Source: Bacteroidales bacterium UBA5206 (GTDB lineage: Bacteria > Bacteroidota > Bacteroidia > Bacteroidales > Tenuifilaceae). Taken from it: DNA of 22,705 bases. The DNA is taken from contig DHVO01000067.1 of NCBI GenBank assembly GCA_002412705.1, forward strand, positions 1-22,705, read 5' to 3'. Positions 14,982 to 21,731 of the stretch are shown here, piece after piece. Each line of letters begins with the position of its first letter. Positions within the stretch are counted from its first letter, which is position 1. The translations under genes and the position numbers were made by a program. A model generated the notes under the pieces. That model made no database searches and had not been told where the DNA came from. It worked only from the letters and a program-made list of their open reading frames with translations.

Positions 14982-15538
14982 TGGAATACGTACCTACACT
15001 AAGTAAGAAGTACAAAGAGGAAATTATTCCCTCGCTGATGAAGGAGTTTGGTTACACTAGCGTAATGCAGGCGCCAAAACTTCAGAAAATTGTGATCAAC
15101 CAAGGTGTTGGACAGGCTGTTGCCGACAAGAAGATTATTGAGCAGGCAGCTTTAGAGCTAGCTCAAATCGCTGGTCAAAGGCCTGTACAATCGCTATCAC
15201 GTAAAGATATTTCTAACTTTAAACTCCGTAAGCACGTTCCAATCGGTCTTAAGGTAACCCTTAGACGCGAGAGGATGTACGAGTTCCTTGAGAGGCTTAT
15301 CAACATCTCTCTACCTCGTATCCGTGACTTTAAAGGTGTTAGTGAGAAACTAGACGGACGTGGTAATTACACCCTTGGTGTTCAGGAGCAAATCATTTTC
15401 CCTGAAATTGATATCGACAAGATCAACAAGATCTTAGGTATGGAAATTACCTTCGTAACCTCTGCCAACACCGACGAAGAGGCTTACGCACTGCTCCGTT
15501 CGTTCGGTATTCCGTTTAAAAATGCAAAAAAGGAGTAG
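14981..15538 (+). CDS. rplE: 50S ribosomal protein L5
   Basis: L5 (185 residues) carries 5S rRNA into the central protuberance and touches P-site tRNA and the 30S head. KLQKIVINQGVGQAVADKK (33-51) and LPRIRDFKGVS are hallmark blocks. AGGAGAGGAG lies 9 to 18 bases before the ATG, inside the end of rplX, so initiation may combine an SD with coupling. In E. coli S8 represses the spc operon near the rplE start; no similar structure is obvious at this start. Confidence 0.98.
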   Translation: MEYVPTLSKKYKEEIIPSLMKEFGYTSVMQAPKLQKIVINQGVGQAVADKKIIEQAALELAQIAGQRPVQSLSRKDISNFKLRKHVPIGLKVTLRRERMYEFLERLINISLPRIRDFKGVSEKLDGRGNYTLGVQEQIIFPEIDIDKINKILGMEITFVTSANTDEEAYALLRSFGIPFKNAKKE

Positions 15539-15541
15539 CAT

Positions 15542-15811
15542 ATGGCAAAAGAATCAATGAAAGCCCGCGAGGTAAAGCGCGCTAAACTTGTTGAAAAGTA
15601 CGCTGCGAAGCGTGCTCAGCTAAAAGCCGATGGTGACTATGTTGGGTTACAAAAGTTGCCTCGCAACTCTAACCCTATCCGTTTGCGTAATCGCTGCCTT
15701 ATCACAGGAAGACCAAGAGGTTATATGCGTCAGTTTGGGATAAGCAGGATCACTTTTAGGGAGATGGCATCACAGGGTCTTATTCCTGGTGTAAAGAAAG
15801 CAAGTTGGTAA
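15542..15811 (+). CDS. rpsN: 30S ribosomal protein S14, zinc-free long form
   Basis: S14 (89 residues) belongs to the 30S head. It is the long form without the CxxC-CxxC zinc ribbon: only one Cys remains (NRCLITGRPRGYMRQFGISR, about 51-70). C-terminal GLIPGVKKASW is the family end. AAAAAAGGAGTAGCAT just before the ATG contains an AGGAG match 7 bases upstream. Its zinc independence matches L36 and S4 in the same operon. Confidence 0.98.
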   Translation: MAKESMKAREVKRAKLVEKYAAKRAQLKADGDYVGLQKLPRNSNPIRLRNRCLITGRPRGYMRQFGISRITFREMASQGLIPGVKKASW

Positions 15812-15832
15812 AACCTTAAAAAGTTTCATAAA

Positions 15833-16231
15833 ATGATTACCGACCCAATAGCAGACTATCTAACCCGAGTACGCAATGCCATTATGGCTAACCACAGGGT
15901 TGTTGAGATTCCTGCATCAAATATCAAGCGTGATATTTCACGTATCCTTTTCGAAAAAGGATACATCCTTAACTATAAGTTTGAGGATGATGGAAAGCAA
16001 GGCGTTATTAAAATCGCTTTGAAGTACCATCCTGAAACTAAGAAGAATGCCATTAAGCACATTGAGCGTGTGAGCAAGCCAGGTCTACGTCGCTACGTGG
16101 ACTCAGAGAACCTTCCAAGGGTTCTTAACGGACTAGGTATTGCTATCATCAGCACCTCACAAGGCGTTATGACAGATAAGGAAGCAAAGGTTAAAAAGAT
16201 TGGCGGAGAAGTTATCTGCTACGTATACTAA
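15833..16231 (+). CDS. rpsH: 30S ribosomal protein S8
   Basis: S8 (132 residues) binds helix 21 of 16S rRNA and organises the central domain of the 30S subunit; in E. coli it also represses the spc operon by binding its mRNA. MITDPIADYLTRVRNA and the C-terminal GIAIISTSQGVMTDKEA plus GGEVICYVY identify it. Codons about 29-44 hold two adjacent strong hairpins (listed separately). No SD sequence is seen; the upstream region is A-rich. Confidence 0.98.
   Translation: MITDPIADYLTRVRNAIMANHRVVEIPASNIKRDISRILFEKGYILNYKFEDDGKQGVIKIALKYHPETKKNAIKHIERVSKPGLRRYVDSENLPRVLNGLGIAIISTSQGVMTDKEAKVKKIGGEVICYVY
15919..15964 (+). repeat. Two adjacent perfect hairpins inside rpsH
   Basis: First stem: AAATATCA (15919-15926) and TGATATTT (15931-15938), loop AGCG. 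Three bases later comes the second stem: GTATCCTTTT (15942-15951) and AAAAGGATAC (15955-15964), loop CGA. Both are perfect. The AAGGA of the second 3' arm can also pair with TCCTT directly downstream (15966-15970), so a rival fold exists. No U-tract follows. Confidence 0.6.
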
Positions 16232-16250
16232 TTATTAACAACACTATCCA

Positions 16251-16808
16251 ATGTCTAGGATCGGAAAAAAACCTGTAAACTTACCACAGGGGGTGACTAT
16301 TAAAGTTGCTGCCGATAATGTGGTGAGCGTAAAAGGCCCTCTAGGTGAGCTGTCCCAAAAAGTGGACCCAGATATCACCATCGAAGTTGAGGGGAACACT
16401 GTTGTTCTTACGAGACCAACAGATCAGAAGCGCCATCGTTCTATGCATGGTCTATACCGCGCCCTAATTAACAATATGGTTGTTGGAGTTTCCACTGGAT
16501 GGGAACTTCAACAAGAACTTGTTGGGGTTGGTTACAAGGCCGAAGCAAAAGGTCAGGTACTTGAACTAAGTCTAGGATTTTCTCACGACATTCACTTCCT
16601 AATTCCTGCTGAAGTAAAGGTTGAAGCGAAAACCGAACGTAAGGGTAACCCAACAATTACTCTACGTAGCGCTGATAAGCAGCTATTAGGTATTGTTGCC
16701 GCCAAGATTCGCTCGTTAAGAAAACCAGAACCATACAAAGGTAAAGGTATTCGCTTTGTTGGCGAAGTGGTTAGAAGAAAAGCTGGTAAATCAGCTGGTG
16801 TAAAGTAA
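16251..16808 (+). CDS. rplF: 50S ribosomal protein L6
   Basis: L6 (185 residues) has two similar domains and lies by the sarcin-ricin loop where translation factors bind. MSRIGKKPVNLPQGV, the HRSMHGLYRALINNMVVGV block (62-80) and the end PEPYKGKGIRFVGEVVRRKAGKSAG are diagnostic. A long stem-loop lies within codons about 77-92. Starts 19 bases after rpsH with no SD. Confidence 0.98.
   Translation: MSRIGKKPVNLPQGVTIKVAADNVVSVKGPLGELSQKVDPDITIEVEGNTVVLTRPTDQKRHRSMHGLYRALINNMVVGVSTGWELQQELVGVGYKAEAKGQVLELSLGFSHDIHFLIPAEVKVEAKTERKGNPTITLRSADKQLLGIVAAKIRSLRKPEPYKGKGIRFVGEVVRRKAGKSAGVK
16480..16524 (+). repeat. Long stem-loop with an alternative pairing partner inside rplF
   Basis: TTGTTGGAGTTTCC (16480-16493) pairs with GGGAACTTCAACAA (16501-16514) in 14 continuous pairs including two G-U wobbles, with a 7-base loop. 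The segment CAACAAG (16509-16515) is also the exact complement of CTTGTTG (16518-16524). The two folds exclude each other. Confidence 0.5.
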
Positions 16809-16828
16809 CCCTTTTAAACTAATAGGAT

Positions 16829-17188
16829 ATGGCTTTAGTTAAGCAAGAAAGAAGGCTCCGTATTAAAAGGAGAATACGCAAAAGAGTTCTTGGCACTAGT
16901 GAAAAACCTAGAATGACGGTTTTTAGAAGCAACAAGCAAATATATGTTCAGGTAATCGACGACCTTAAGGGTGTAACCTTAGCTTCTGCTTCATCTCGCG
17001 TTAAAGAGATTGCCGAGAATAGCAACGTAAACAAGACCGAGCAGGCTCGTCTTGTTGGACAGCTAGCTGCCAAACGTGCCCTTGAGCAGGGCGTTAGTGA
17101 GGTTGTTTTTGACCGTAACGGATATCTGTATCATGGTCGCATCAAAGCTCTTGCTGATGCAGCACGTGAAGGCGGACTAAAATTCTAA
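16829..17188 (+). CDS. rplR: 50S ribosomal protein L18
   Basis: L18 (119 residues) binds 5S rRNA together with L5 and L25 in the central protuberance. An Arg/Lys-rich N-terminus (RRLRIKRRIRKRVLGTSEKPR) is followed by VFRSNKQIYVQVIDD and the end FDRNGYLYHGRIKALADAAREGGL, all typical. Full length. AGGAT lies just before the ATG, too close to act as an SD. Confidence 0.97.
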   Translation: MALVKQERRLRIKRRIRKRVLGTSEKPRMTVFRSNKQIYVQVIDDLKGVTLASASSRVKEIAENSNVNKTEQARLVGQLAAKRALEQGVSEVVFDRNGYLYHGRIKALADAAREGGLKF

Positions 17189-17194
17189 GAAGAT

Positions 17195-17716
17195 ATGTCA
17201 GCAAATACTAACATTAGACGAGTAAAAGCCAGCGATTTAGAACTTAAAGATCGTTTGGTTAGCATCCAACGTGTAACTAAGGTTACCAAGGGTGGACGTA
17301 CCTTCAGCTTCTCTGCAATTGTAGTAGTTGGTAACGAAAACGGAATCGTAGGTTACGGCCTAGGCAAAGCAAGTGAGGTTACTACCGCTATAGCAAAGGG
17401 CATTGAGGATGCAAAGAAGAACCTTGTTAAAGTGCCCATCTTTAAGGGTACAATTCCTCACGAGCAAATTGCTAAGTTTGGTGGTGCTCGCGTTTTCATT
17501 AAGCCTGCTATTCATGGTACCGGTGTAAAAGCTGGTGGTGCGATGCGCGCTGTGCTTGAGAGCGTAGGTGTTACCGACGTACTTGCAAAGAGCAAGGGGT
17601 CATCTAACCCTCACAACCTAGTAAAGGCTACTGTGAATGCACTTCTTGAGCTTAGAGATGCTCAGGACATTGCTGCTCACCGTGGTGTCTCCCTAACAAA
17701 AGTGTTTAACGGATAG
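17195..17716 (+). CDS. rpsE: 30S ribosomal protein S5
   Basis: S5 (173 residues) sits at the junction of 30S head and body, near the mRNA entry, and affects decoding fidelity. The N-terminal double-stranded RNA-binding-like part (RLVSIQRVTKVTKGGRTFSF, 21-40) and GYGLGKASEVTTAI (53-66) are conserved, as is the C-terminal KGSSNPHNLVKATVNAL. Length is normal. It begins 6 bases after rplR. Confidence 0.98.
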   Translation: MSANTNIRRVKASDLELKDRLVSIQRVTKVTKGGRTFSFSAIVVVGNENGIVGYGLGKASEVTTAIAKGIEDAKKNLVKVPIFKGTIPHEQIAKFGGARVFIKPAIHGTGVKAGGAMRAVLESVGVTDVLAKSKGSSNPHNLVKATVNALLELRDAQDIAAHRGVSLTKVFNG

Positions 17717-17727
17717 AAATCTGAGTT

Positions 17728-17904
17728 ATGGCTAAAGTGAAAATCACCCAAATCAAAAGTAAGATTGGGAGTACCGAGAGGCAAAGGAAAAACCTTGCCG
17801 CACTAGGTCTACGCAGAATCCATCACACCGTAGAGGTAGAGGTAACTCCTATTACCCAAGGTATGATAGAGAAAGTTAAACACCTAGTTCGTGTAGAAGA
17901 ATAG
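17728..17904 (+). CDS. rpmD: 50S ribosomal protein L30
   Basis: A 58-residue frame read directly between rpsE and rplO, with ATG at 17728 and TAG at 17902-17904. The sequence AKVKITQIKSKIGSTERQRK followed by LAALGLRRIHHTVEVEVTP and GMIEKVKHLVRVEE fits L30, which is about 58-62 residues in bacteria and binds 23S rRNA on the solvent side. Its place between S5 and L15 is the universal bacterial order. L30 is lost in some bacteria, but here it is intact. Confidence 0.96.
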   Translation: MAKVKITQIKSKIGSTERQRKNLAALGLRRIHHTVEVEVTPITQGMIEKVKHLVRVEE

Positions 17905-17932
17905 TTGCTAACCTACTTAAGCATAGTAAGCT

Positions 17933-18379
17933 ATGAATTTGAACAATTTGAAACCCGCTGAAGGATCAACCCACAAAGAGAAACGCATTGGTCGTGGTAC
18001 TGGTTCGGGACATGGCGGAACCTCCACTAGAGGACACAAAGGAGCGAAATCTCGCTCTGGATACTCTCAGAAGGTAGGTTTTGAGGGAGGTCAGATGCCC
18101 TTACAGCGCCGTCTTCCTAAGTTCGGGTTTAAGAATCATTTCCGTAAGGAGTATAAAGCGATTAACATTGATGTTTTACAAATGCTTTCCGAAAAGCTTG
18201 GTGTAACTTCAATTGACGAGCAAACTCTAGTTAACGCTGGTTTCGCTTCCAAGAACGATATCATTAAGATTCTTGGTAATGGAACCTTAACCGCAAAACT
18301 TGATGTTAAAGCTCATGCCTTTTCTAAAAAGGCCATTGAAGCTATTGAAGCACAAAATGGAACAGCCGTAAAACTTTAG
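17933..18379 (+). CDS. rplO: 50S ribosomal protein L15
   Basis: L15 (148 residues) is an early-binding large-subunit protein. Its long Gly/Arg-rich N-terminal extension (RIGRGTGSGHGGTSTRGHKG, 18-37) threads into 23S rRNA, and GFEGGQMPLQRRLPKFGF (49-66) is the family signature. The start codon lies in the 3' arm of a 5-bp hairpin (CATAG at 17922-17926 with CTATG at 17931-17935), an unusual arrangement for a phylum that favours open start sites. The secY start follows the stop by four bases. Confidence 0.98.
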   Translation: MNLNNLKPAEGSTHKEKRIGRGTGSGHGGTSTRGHKGAKSRSGYSQKVGFEGGQMPLQRRLPKFGFKNHFRKEYKAINIDVLQMLSEKLGVTSIDEQTLVNAGFASKNDIIKILGNGTLTAKLDVKAHAFSKKAIEAIEAQNGTAVKL

Positions 18380-18383
18380 TTTA

Positions 18384-19709
18384 ATGAAAGCTTTCATTGA
18401 AACCCTAAAGAATATATTCAAGATAGAGGATCTGCGCCAGCGGATTCTCTATACCTTGGGTATTCTACTTATTTATCGATTAGGTAGTTTTATCGTATTA
18501 CCTGGTATTGATCCAGCTCAGCTGGGTGCTCTTAAAACTCAAACAGCCGATGGTATCATGGGGCTGCTTGATATGTTTTCGGGAGGTGCGTTCTCTAATG
18601 CATCTATTTTTGCATTAGGTATTATGCCCTACATCTCTGCATCTATTGTTGTGCAGCTTCTTGGTATTGCTATCCCATACTTCCAAAGGCTACAACGCGA
18701 AGGTGAGAGCGGTCGTCGTAAAATCAACCAAATTACTCGTTACCTAACAGTAATTATCCTGATTTTCCAAGGCCCCGCTTACCTAGCAAACCTTCACGTA
18801 CAACTCCCAGAAACAGCATTTGCACTTCAAGGTATCTACTTTACCATCTCTTCAACCATCATCCTTATTGCTGGAACCATGTTCATTATGTGGCTTGGTG
18901 AGAAGATTACCGACAAAGGTATTGGTAATGGTATTTCCCTTATTATTATGATAGGTATTATTGCTCGTTTGCCCTTTGCGCTTGCAGCAGAGTTCTTCTC
19001 TCGTTTCGACGAGATGGGTGGCGGACTTGTAATGTTCCTAGTAGAGATTATAATACTATTTGTAGTATTCATGTTCTCTATTCTTCTTGTTCAGGGTACA
19101 CGTAAGATTCCTGTACAGTACGCTAAAAGAATTGTTGGTAATAAGCAGTATGGTGGAGTAAGGCAGTACATACCTTTAAAGGTTAACGCTGCAGGCGTAA
19201 TGCCCATCATCTTTGCTCAGGCTCTTATGTTTATTCCTATGATGCTGTCTCGTTTCGATACCGAAGCAACTACAGGTATTGCAGCAGCATTCTCAGACTT
19301 TACTGGTTTTTGGTACAACTTCACTTTTGCTCTTCTAATTATTGCATTTACCTATTTCTATACTGCAATAACAATCAATCCTAACCAAATGGCTGAGGAT
19401 ATGAAGAAGAACGGTGGGTTTATCCCTGGCGTTAAGCCTGGTAAAAAAACCGTTGAGTTTTTGGATACAATTATGTCTCGTATAACTTTGCCTGGCTCTA
19501 TCTTCCTAGCTCTTGTAGCAATTCTGCCTGCTTTTGCAATGATGATAGGTATAAACAACCAGTTTGCTCAGTTTTTTGGAGGTACCTCCCTATTAATTCT
19601 TGTTGGTGTAGTACTTGATACGCTTCAGCAAATAGAGAGCCACCTTCTAATGAGGCATTACGACGGATTAATGAAAACCGGACGTATCAAAGGTAAATCC
19701 GGTTATTAA
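18384..19709 (+). CDS. secY: Preprotein translocase subunit SecY
   Basis: SecY (441 residues) is the channel of the Sec translocase in the inner membrane, with SecE and SecG encoded elsewhere. Several hydrophobic segments consistent with the usual ten are visible, the first at about 20-40. The plug and second segment region GGAFSNASIFALGIMPYISA (67-86), the QREGESGRRKINQ loop (104-116) and GEKITDKGIGNGISLII (172-188) are signatures. The C-terminal loop GFIPGVKPGKKT and the end HYDGLMKTGRIKGKSGY are also typical. Placement after rplO is standard. Confidence 0.98.
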   Translation: MKAFIETLKNIFKIEDLRQRILYTLGILLIYRLGSFIVLPGIDPAQLGALKTQTADGIMGLLDMFSGGAFSNASIFALGIMPYISASIVVQLLGIAIPYFQRLQREGESGRRKINQITRYLTVIILIFQGPAYLANLHVQLPETAFALQGIYFTISSTIILIAGTMFIMWLGEKITDKGIGNGISLIIMIGIIARLPFALAAEFFSRFDEMGGGLVMFLVEIIILFVVFMFSILLVQGTRKIPVQYAKRIVGNKQYGGVRQYIPLKVNAAGVMPIIFAQALMFIPMMLSRFDTEATTGIAAAFSDFTGFWYNFTFALLIIAFTYFYTAITINPNQMAEDMKKNGGFIPGVKPGKKTVEFLDTIMSRITLPGSIFLALVAILPAFAMMIGINNQFAQFFGGTSLLILVGVVLDTLQQIESHLLMRHYDGLMKTGRIKGKSGY

Positions 19710-19725
19710 AAGAGTTCTTTCGATA

Positions 19726-20502
19726 ATGCAATTGTCTAAAACGGAAGAAGAAATTGAACTACTTCGGTTAAACAACGACCTCGTGTCGAGAACTTTAGCC
19801 GAAGTAGCCAAAATAATCCGACCCGGGATTACCACTCTAGCCCTTGATAAGAGAGCAGAGGAGTTTATTCGAGATAATGGGGCAGTGCCCGGTTTTCTAG
19901 GATATAACGGTTATCCCAATACCCTGTGCATATCTGTTAACGATGCAGTTGTGCATGGGATCCCTTCAAGTTATCAACTTAAGGAAGGAGACATTGTTTC
20001 CGTAGATTGTGGTACTTTCATGCATGGGTATTATGGAGATTCAGCATATACTTTCCCAGTAGGGCAAGTATCTCCCGAAGTGCAGCGGCTGATGGAGGTA
20101 ACCAAAAAATCGCTTGAGTTGGGTGTTGAACAAGCCCTAGATGGCTTGAGGGTAGGTGATATTTCATATGCCGTCCAGCAGTATGCTGAAGCAAATGGAT
20201 ATTCAGTTGTTCGGGAACTCGTTGGTCATGGTTTAGGAAAGAAGATGCATGAGCGTCCAGAAGTCCCCAACTATGGCTACAAGAACAGAGGGCCAAAACT
20301 AGTTGAAGGAATGGTGATTTGCATAGAGCCTATGATTAACTTAGGTGCTAAGGAAGTATACCAGGAGCGCGATGGTTGGACAATTAGAACCCGGGACGGC
20401 AAACCTTCGGCGCACTTTGAGTTGGCCGTTGTTGTAAGAAAGGGAAAAGCGGAAACGCTGTCAACTTTCAAGTATATTGATGAAGTTCTTAAAGTAAATT
20501 AG
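19726..20502 (+). CDS. map: Methionine aminopeptidase, type I
   Basis: A 258-residue cytoplasmic metalloprotease that removes the initiator Met from nascent proteins after deformylation. All five metal ligands are present: Asp94 (SVDCG), Asp105 (YGDSAYT), His168 (GHGLG), Glu201 (CIEPMI) and Glu232 (HFELAV), with catalytic His77 in VVHGIP. The length and lack of an N-terminal extension indicate type Ia. It lies between secY and infA, as in many bacteria outside the gammaproteobacteria. Confidence 0.98.
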   Translation: MQLSKTEEEIELLRLNNDLVSRTLAEVAKIIRPGITTLALDKRAEEFIRDNGAVPGFLGYNGYPNTLCISVNDAVVHGIPSSYQLKEGDIVSVDCGTFMHGYYGDSAYTFPVGQVSPEVQRLMEVTKKSLELGVEQALDGLRVGDISYAVQQYAEANGYSVVRELVGHGLGKKMHERPEVPNYGYKNRGPKLVEGMVICIEPMINLGAKEVYQERDGWTIRTRDGKPSAHFELAVVVRKGKAETLSTFKYIDEVLKVN

Positions 20503-20510
20503 GAGAGCGA

Positions 20511-20729
20511 ATGTCAAAACAAGCTGCAATTGAGAAAGACGGAACCATAATCGAGGCTCTTTCGAACGCAATGTTTAGAGTAGAGCTAGATAATGGCCAC
20601 GTTATTACAGCACACATCTCTGGGAAAATGAGGATGCACTACATCAAAATTCTTCCAGGTGATAAGGTAAAGGTAGAGATGTCGCCTTACGATTTGTCGA
20701 AAGGTCGGATAACCTTCAGGTATAAGTAA
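20511..20729 (+). CDS. infA: Translation initiation factor IF-1
   Basis: IF-1 (72 residues, the standard size) is a single OB-fold (S1-type) protein that occupies the A site during initiation with IF-2 and IF-3. The pattern IIEALSNAMFRVELDNGHVI (14-33), HISGKMRMHYIKILPGDKV (35-53) and the end SPYDLSKGRITFRYK are unmistakable. AGGAGAGCGA directly before the ATG gives a fairly good SD match. Confidence 0.98.
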   Translation: MSKQAAIEKDGTIIEALSNAMFRVELDNGHVITAHISGKMRMHYIKILPGDKVKVEMSPYDLSKGRITFRYK

Positions 20730-20752
20730 TCATTTTGTAAACAAATTGAGCA

Positions 20753-20869
20753 ATGAAAGTAAGAGCATCCATTAAAAAGCGCAGTGACGATTGCAAAATC
20801 GTAAAGCGTAAAGGACGTTTGTACGTGATTAACAAAAAAAATCCGAAGTTTAAACAGCGCCAAGGATAA
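20753..20869 (+). CDS. rpmJ: 50S ribosomal protein L36, zinc-free form
   Basis: A 38-residue frame, ATG at 20753 and TAA at 20867-20869: MKVRASIKKRSDDCKIVKRK followed by GRLYVINKKNPKFKQRQG. The start and KQRQG end are those of L36. The four zinc ligands of the classical form are C, C, C and H; here the positions read S11, C14, N27 and F33 equivalents, so only one Cys remains and zinc binding should be lost. The place between infA and rpsM is the usual one. The gap before it holds TTTTGTAAACAAA, also found before rpsJ. Confidence 0.95.
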   Translation: MKVRASIKKRSDDCKIVKRKGRLYVINKKNPKFKQRQG

Positions 20870-20875
20870 TTTAAT

Positions 20876-20883
20876 TAACTTTG
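20876..20883 (+). promoter_or_regulatory. Candidate internal promoter before rpsM
   Basis: TAACTTTG is an exact match to the Bacteroidetes -7 box, placed in the 40-base gap between rpmJ and rpsM, one of the largest gaps in the operon. The start would lie near 20890, leaving about 20 bases before the rpsM ATG. No good TTTG box is seen at the expected -33 position, so the call is tentative. Confidence 0.35.
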
Positions 20884-20909
20884 TACCCTCAATTTTTTAA
20901 AGAGAACAT

Positions 20910-21287
20910 ATGGCAAGAATAGTAGGTGTTGACTTACCAAAAAACAAAAGAGGCGAGATAGCCCTTACCTACGTTTACGGAATAGGCCGTAGCAGTGCTC
21001 GGGCTATACTTAGCAAAGCCGGGGTGGACTATGATGTAAAAGTAAAGGATTGGAGTGACGATAACGTAACTTCGATTCGTACAGTTATAGGTGAAGGTTT
21101 TAAAGTTGAGGGCGAACTTCGTTCGACTATTCAACTGAATATCAAGCGCCTAATGGATATCGGTTGTTACCGTGGTGTACGTCACCGTCTTGGTTTACCT
21201 GTGAGAGGTCAAAGCACCAAGAACAACGCTCGTACACGTAAGGGTAAGAAGAAAACTGTTGCCAACAAGAAAAAAGCTACTAAATAG
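20910..21287 (+). CDS. rpsM: 30S ribosomal protein S13
   Basis: S13 (125 residues) is in the 30S head, forms inter-subunit bridges with 23S rRNA and L5, and contacts P-site tRNA through its tail. MARIVGVDLPKNKRGEIALTYVYGIG (read in two parts) and KRLMDIGCYRGVRHRLGLPV (79-98) identify it. The tail after RGQSTKNNARTRKGKKK is Lys-rich. It opens the classical alpha operon and may have its own promoter (20876). Confidence 0.98.
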   Translation: MARIVGVDLPKNKRGEIALTYVYGIGRSSARAILSKAGVDYDVKVKDWSDDNVTSIRTVIGEGFKVEGELRSTIQLNIKRLMDIGCYRGVRHRLGLPVRGQSTKNNARTRKGKKKTVANKKKATK

Positions 21288-21298
21288 TAAGTAAGGCT

Positions 21299-21688
21299 AT
21301 GGCTAAAAAAACTGGAAACGTAAAGAAGAAGGTAGTAAAAGTTGATCCAGTAGGACAAGCTCACGTTCATTCGTCCTTCAACAATTTAATTATCTCCTTA
21401 ACTAACAGCACAGGACAAGTAATTTCTTGGTCTTCGGCAGGTAAAATGGGTTTTAAAGGTTCTAAAAAGAATACCCCATACGCAGCACAGACTGCCGCAG
21501 CCGATTGCGCTAAAGTTGCTTTTGACCTTGGCTTAAGAAAGGTGAAAGTGTTTGTTAAAGGACCTGGAGCAGGTCGTGAATCAGCTATACGTACCATTCA
21601 TTCCTCAGGAATAGAGGTTAGTGAGATTGTAGATGTTACACCACTTCCTCACAACGGATGCCGCCCTCCAAAGCGTCGTAGGGTATAG
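21299..21688 (+). CDS. rpsK: 30S ribosomal protein S11
   Basis: S11 (129 residues) lies on the 30S platform, near the mRNA exit, with S6, S18 and S21. GQAHVHSSFNNLIISLTNSTG (about 19-38), the KGPGAGRESAIRTIHSSGI block and the C-terminal HNGCRPPKRRRV are diagnostic. Starts 11 bases after rpsM. The following gap of 43 bases is filled by a hairpin before rpsD. Confidence 0.98.
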   Translation: MAKKTGNVKKKVVKVDPVGQAHVHSSFNNLIISLTNSTGQVISWSSAGKMGFKGSKKNTPYAAQTAAADCAKVAFDLGLRKVKVFVKGPGAGRESAIRTIHSSGIEVSEIVDVTPLPHNGCRPPKRRRV

Positions 21689-21728
21689 TACGTGTGGTTA
21701 TAATTATGTTGAAAATTAACATTACGTA
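21689..21728 (+). promoter_or_regulatory. Imperfect hairpin filling the rpsK-rpsD gap, possible S4 leader
   Basis: Directly after the rpsK stop, TACGT (21689-21693) pairs with ACGTA (21724-21728). Inside, after a 3-by-3 internal loop, GTTA pairs with TAAC and, past a two-base bulge, ATT with AAT. The element ends three bases before the rpsD ATG. S4 regulates its own operon in E. coli and Firmicutes, so a leader here is plausible; this is an inference. Confidence 0.35.
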
Positions 21729-21731
21729 GGA

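Noticed and set aside
19578..19589. 12-base palindrome GGAGGTACCTCC in secY
   Set aside because: With no loop it makes only a 4-bp RNA hairpin; isolated palindromes of this size occur by chance and the codons (GGTS) are ordinary.
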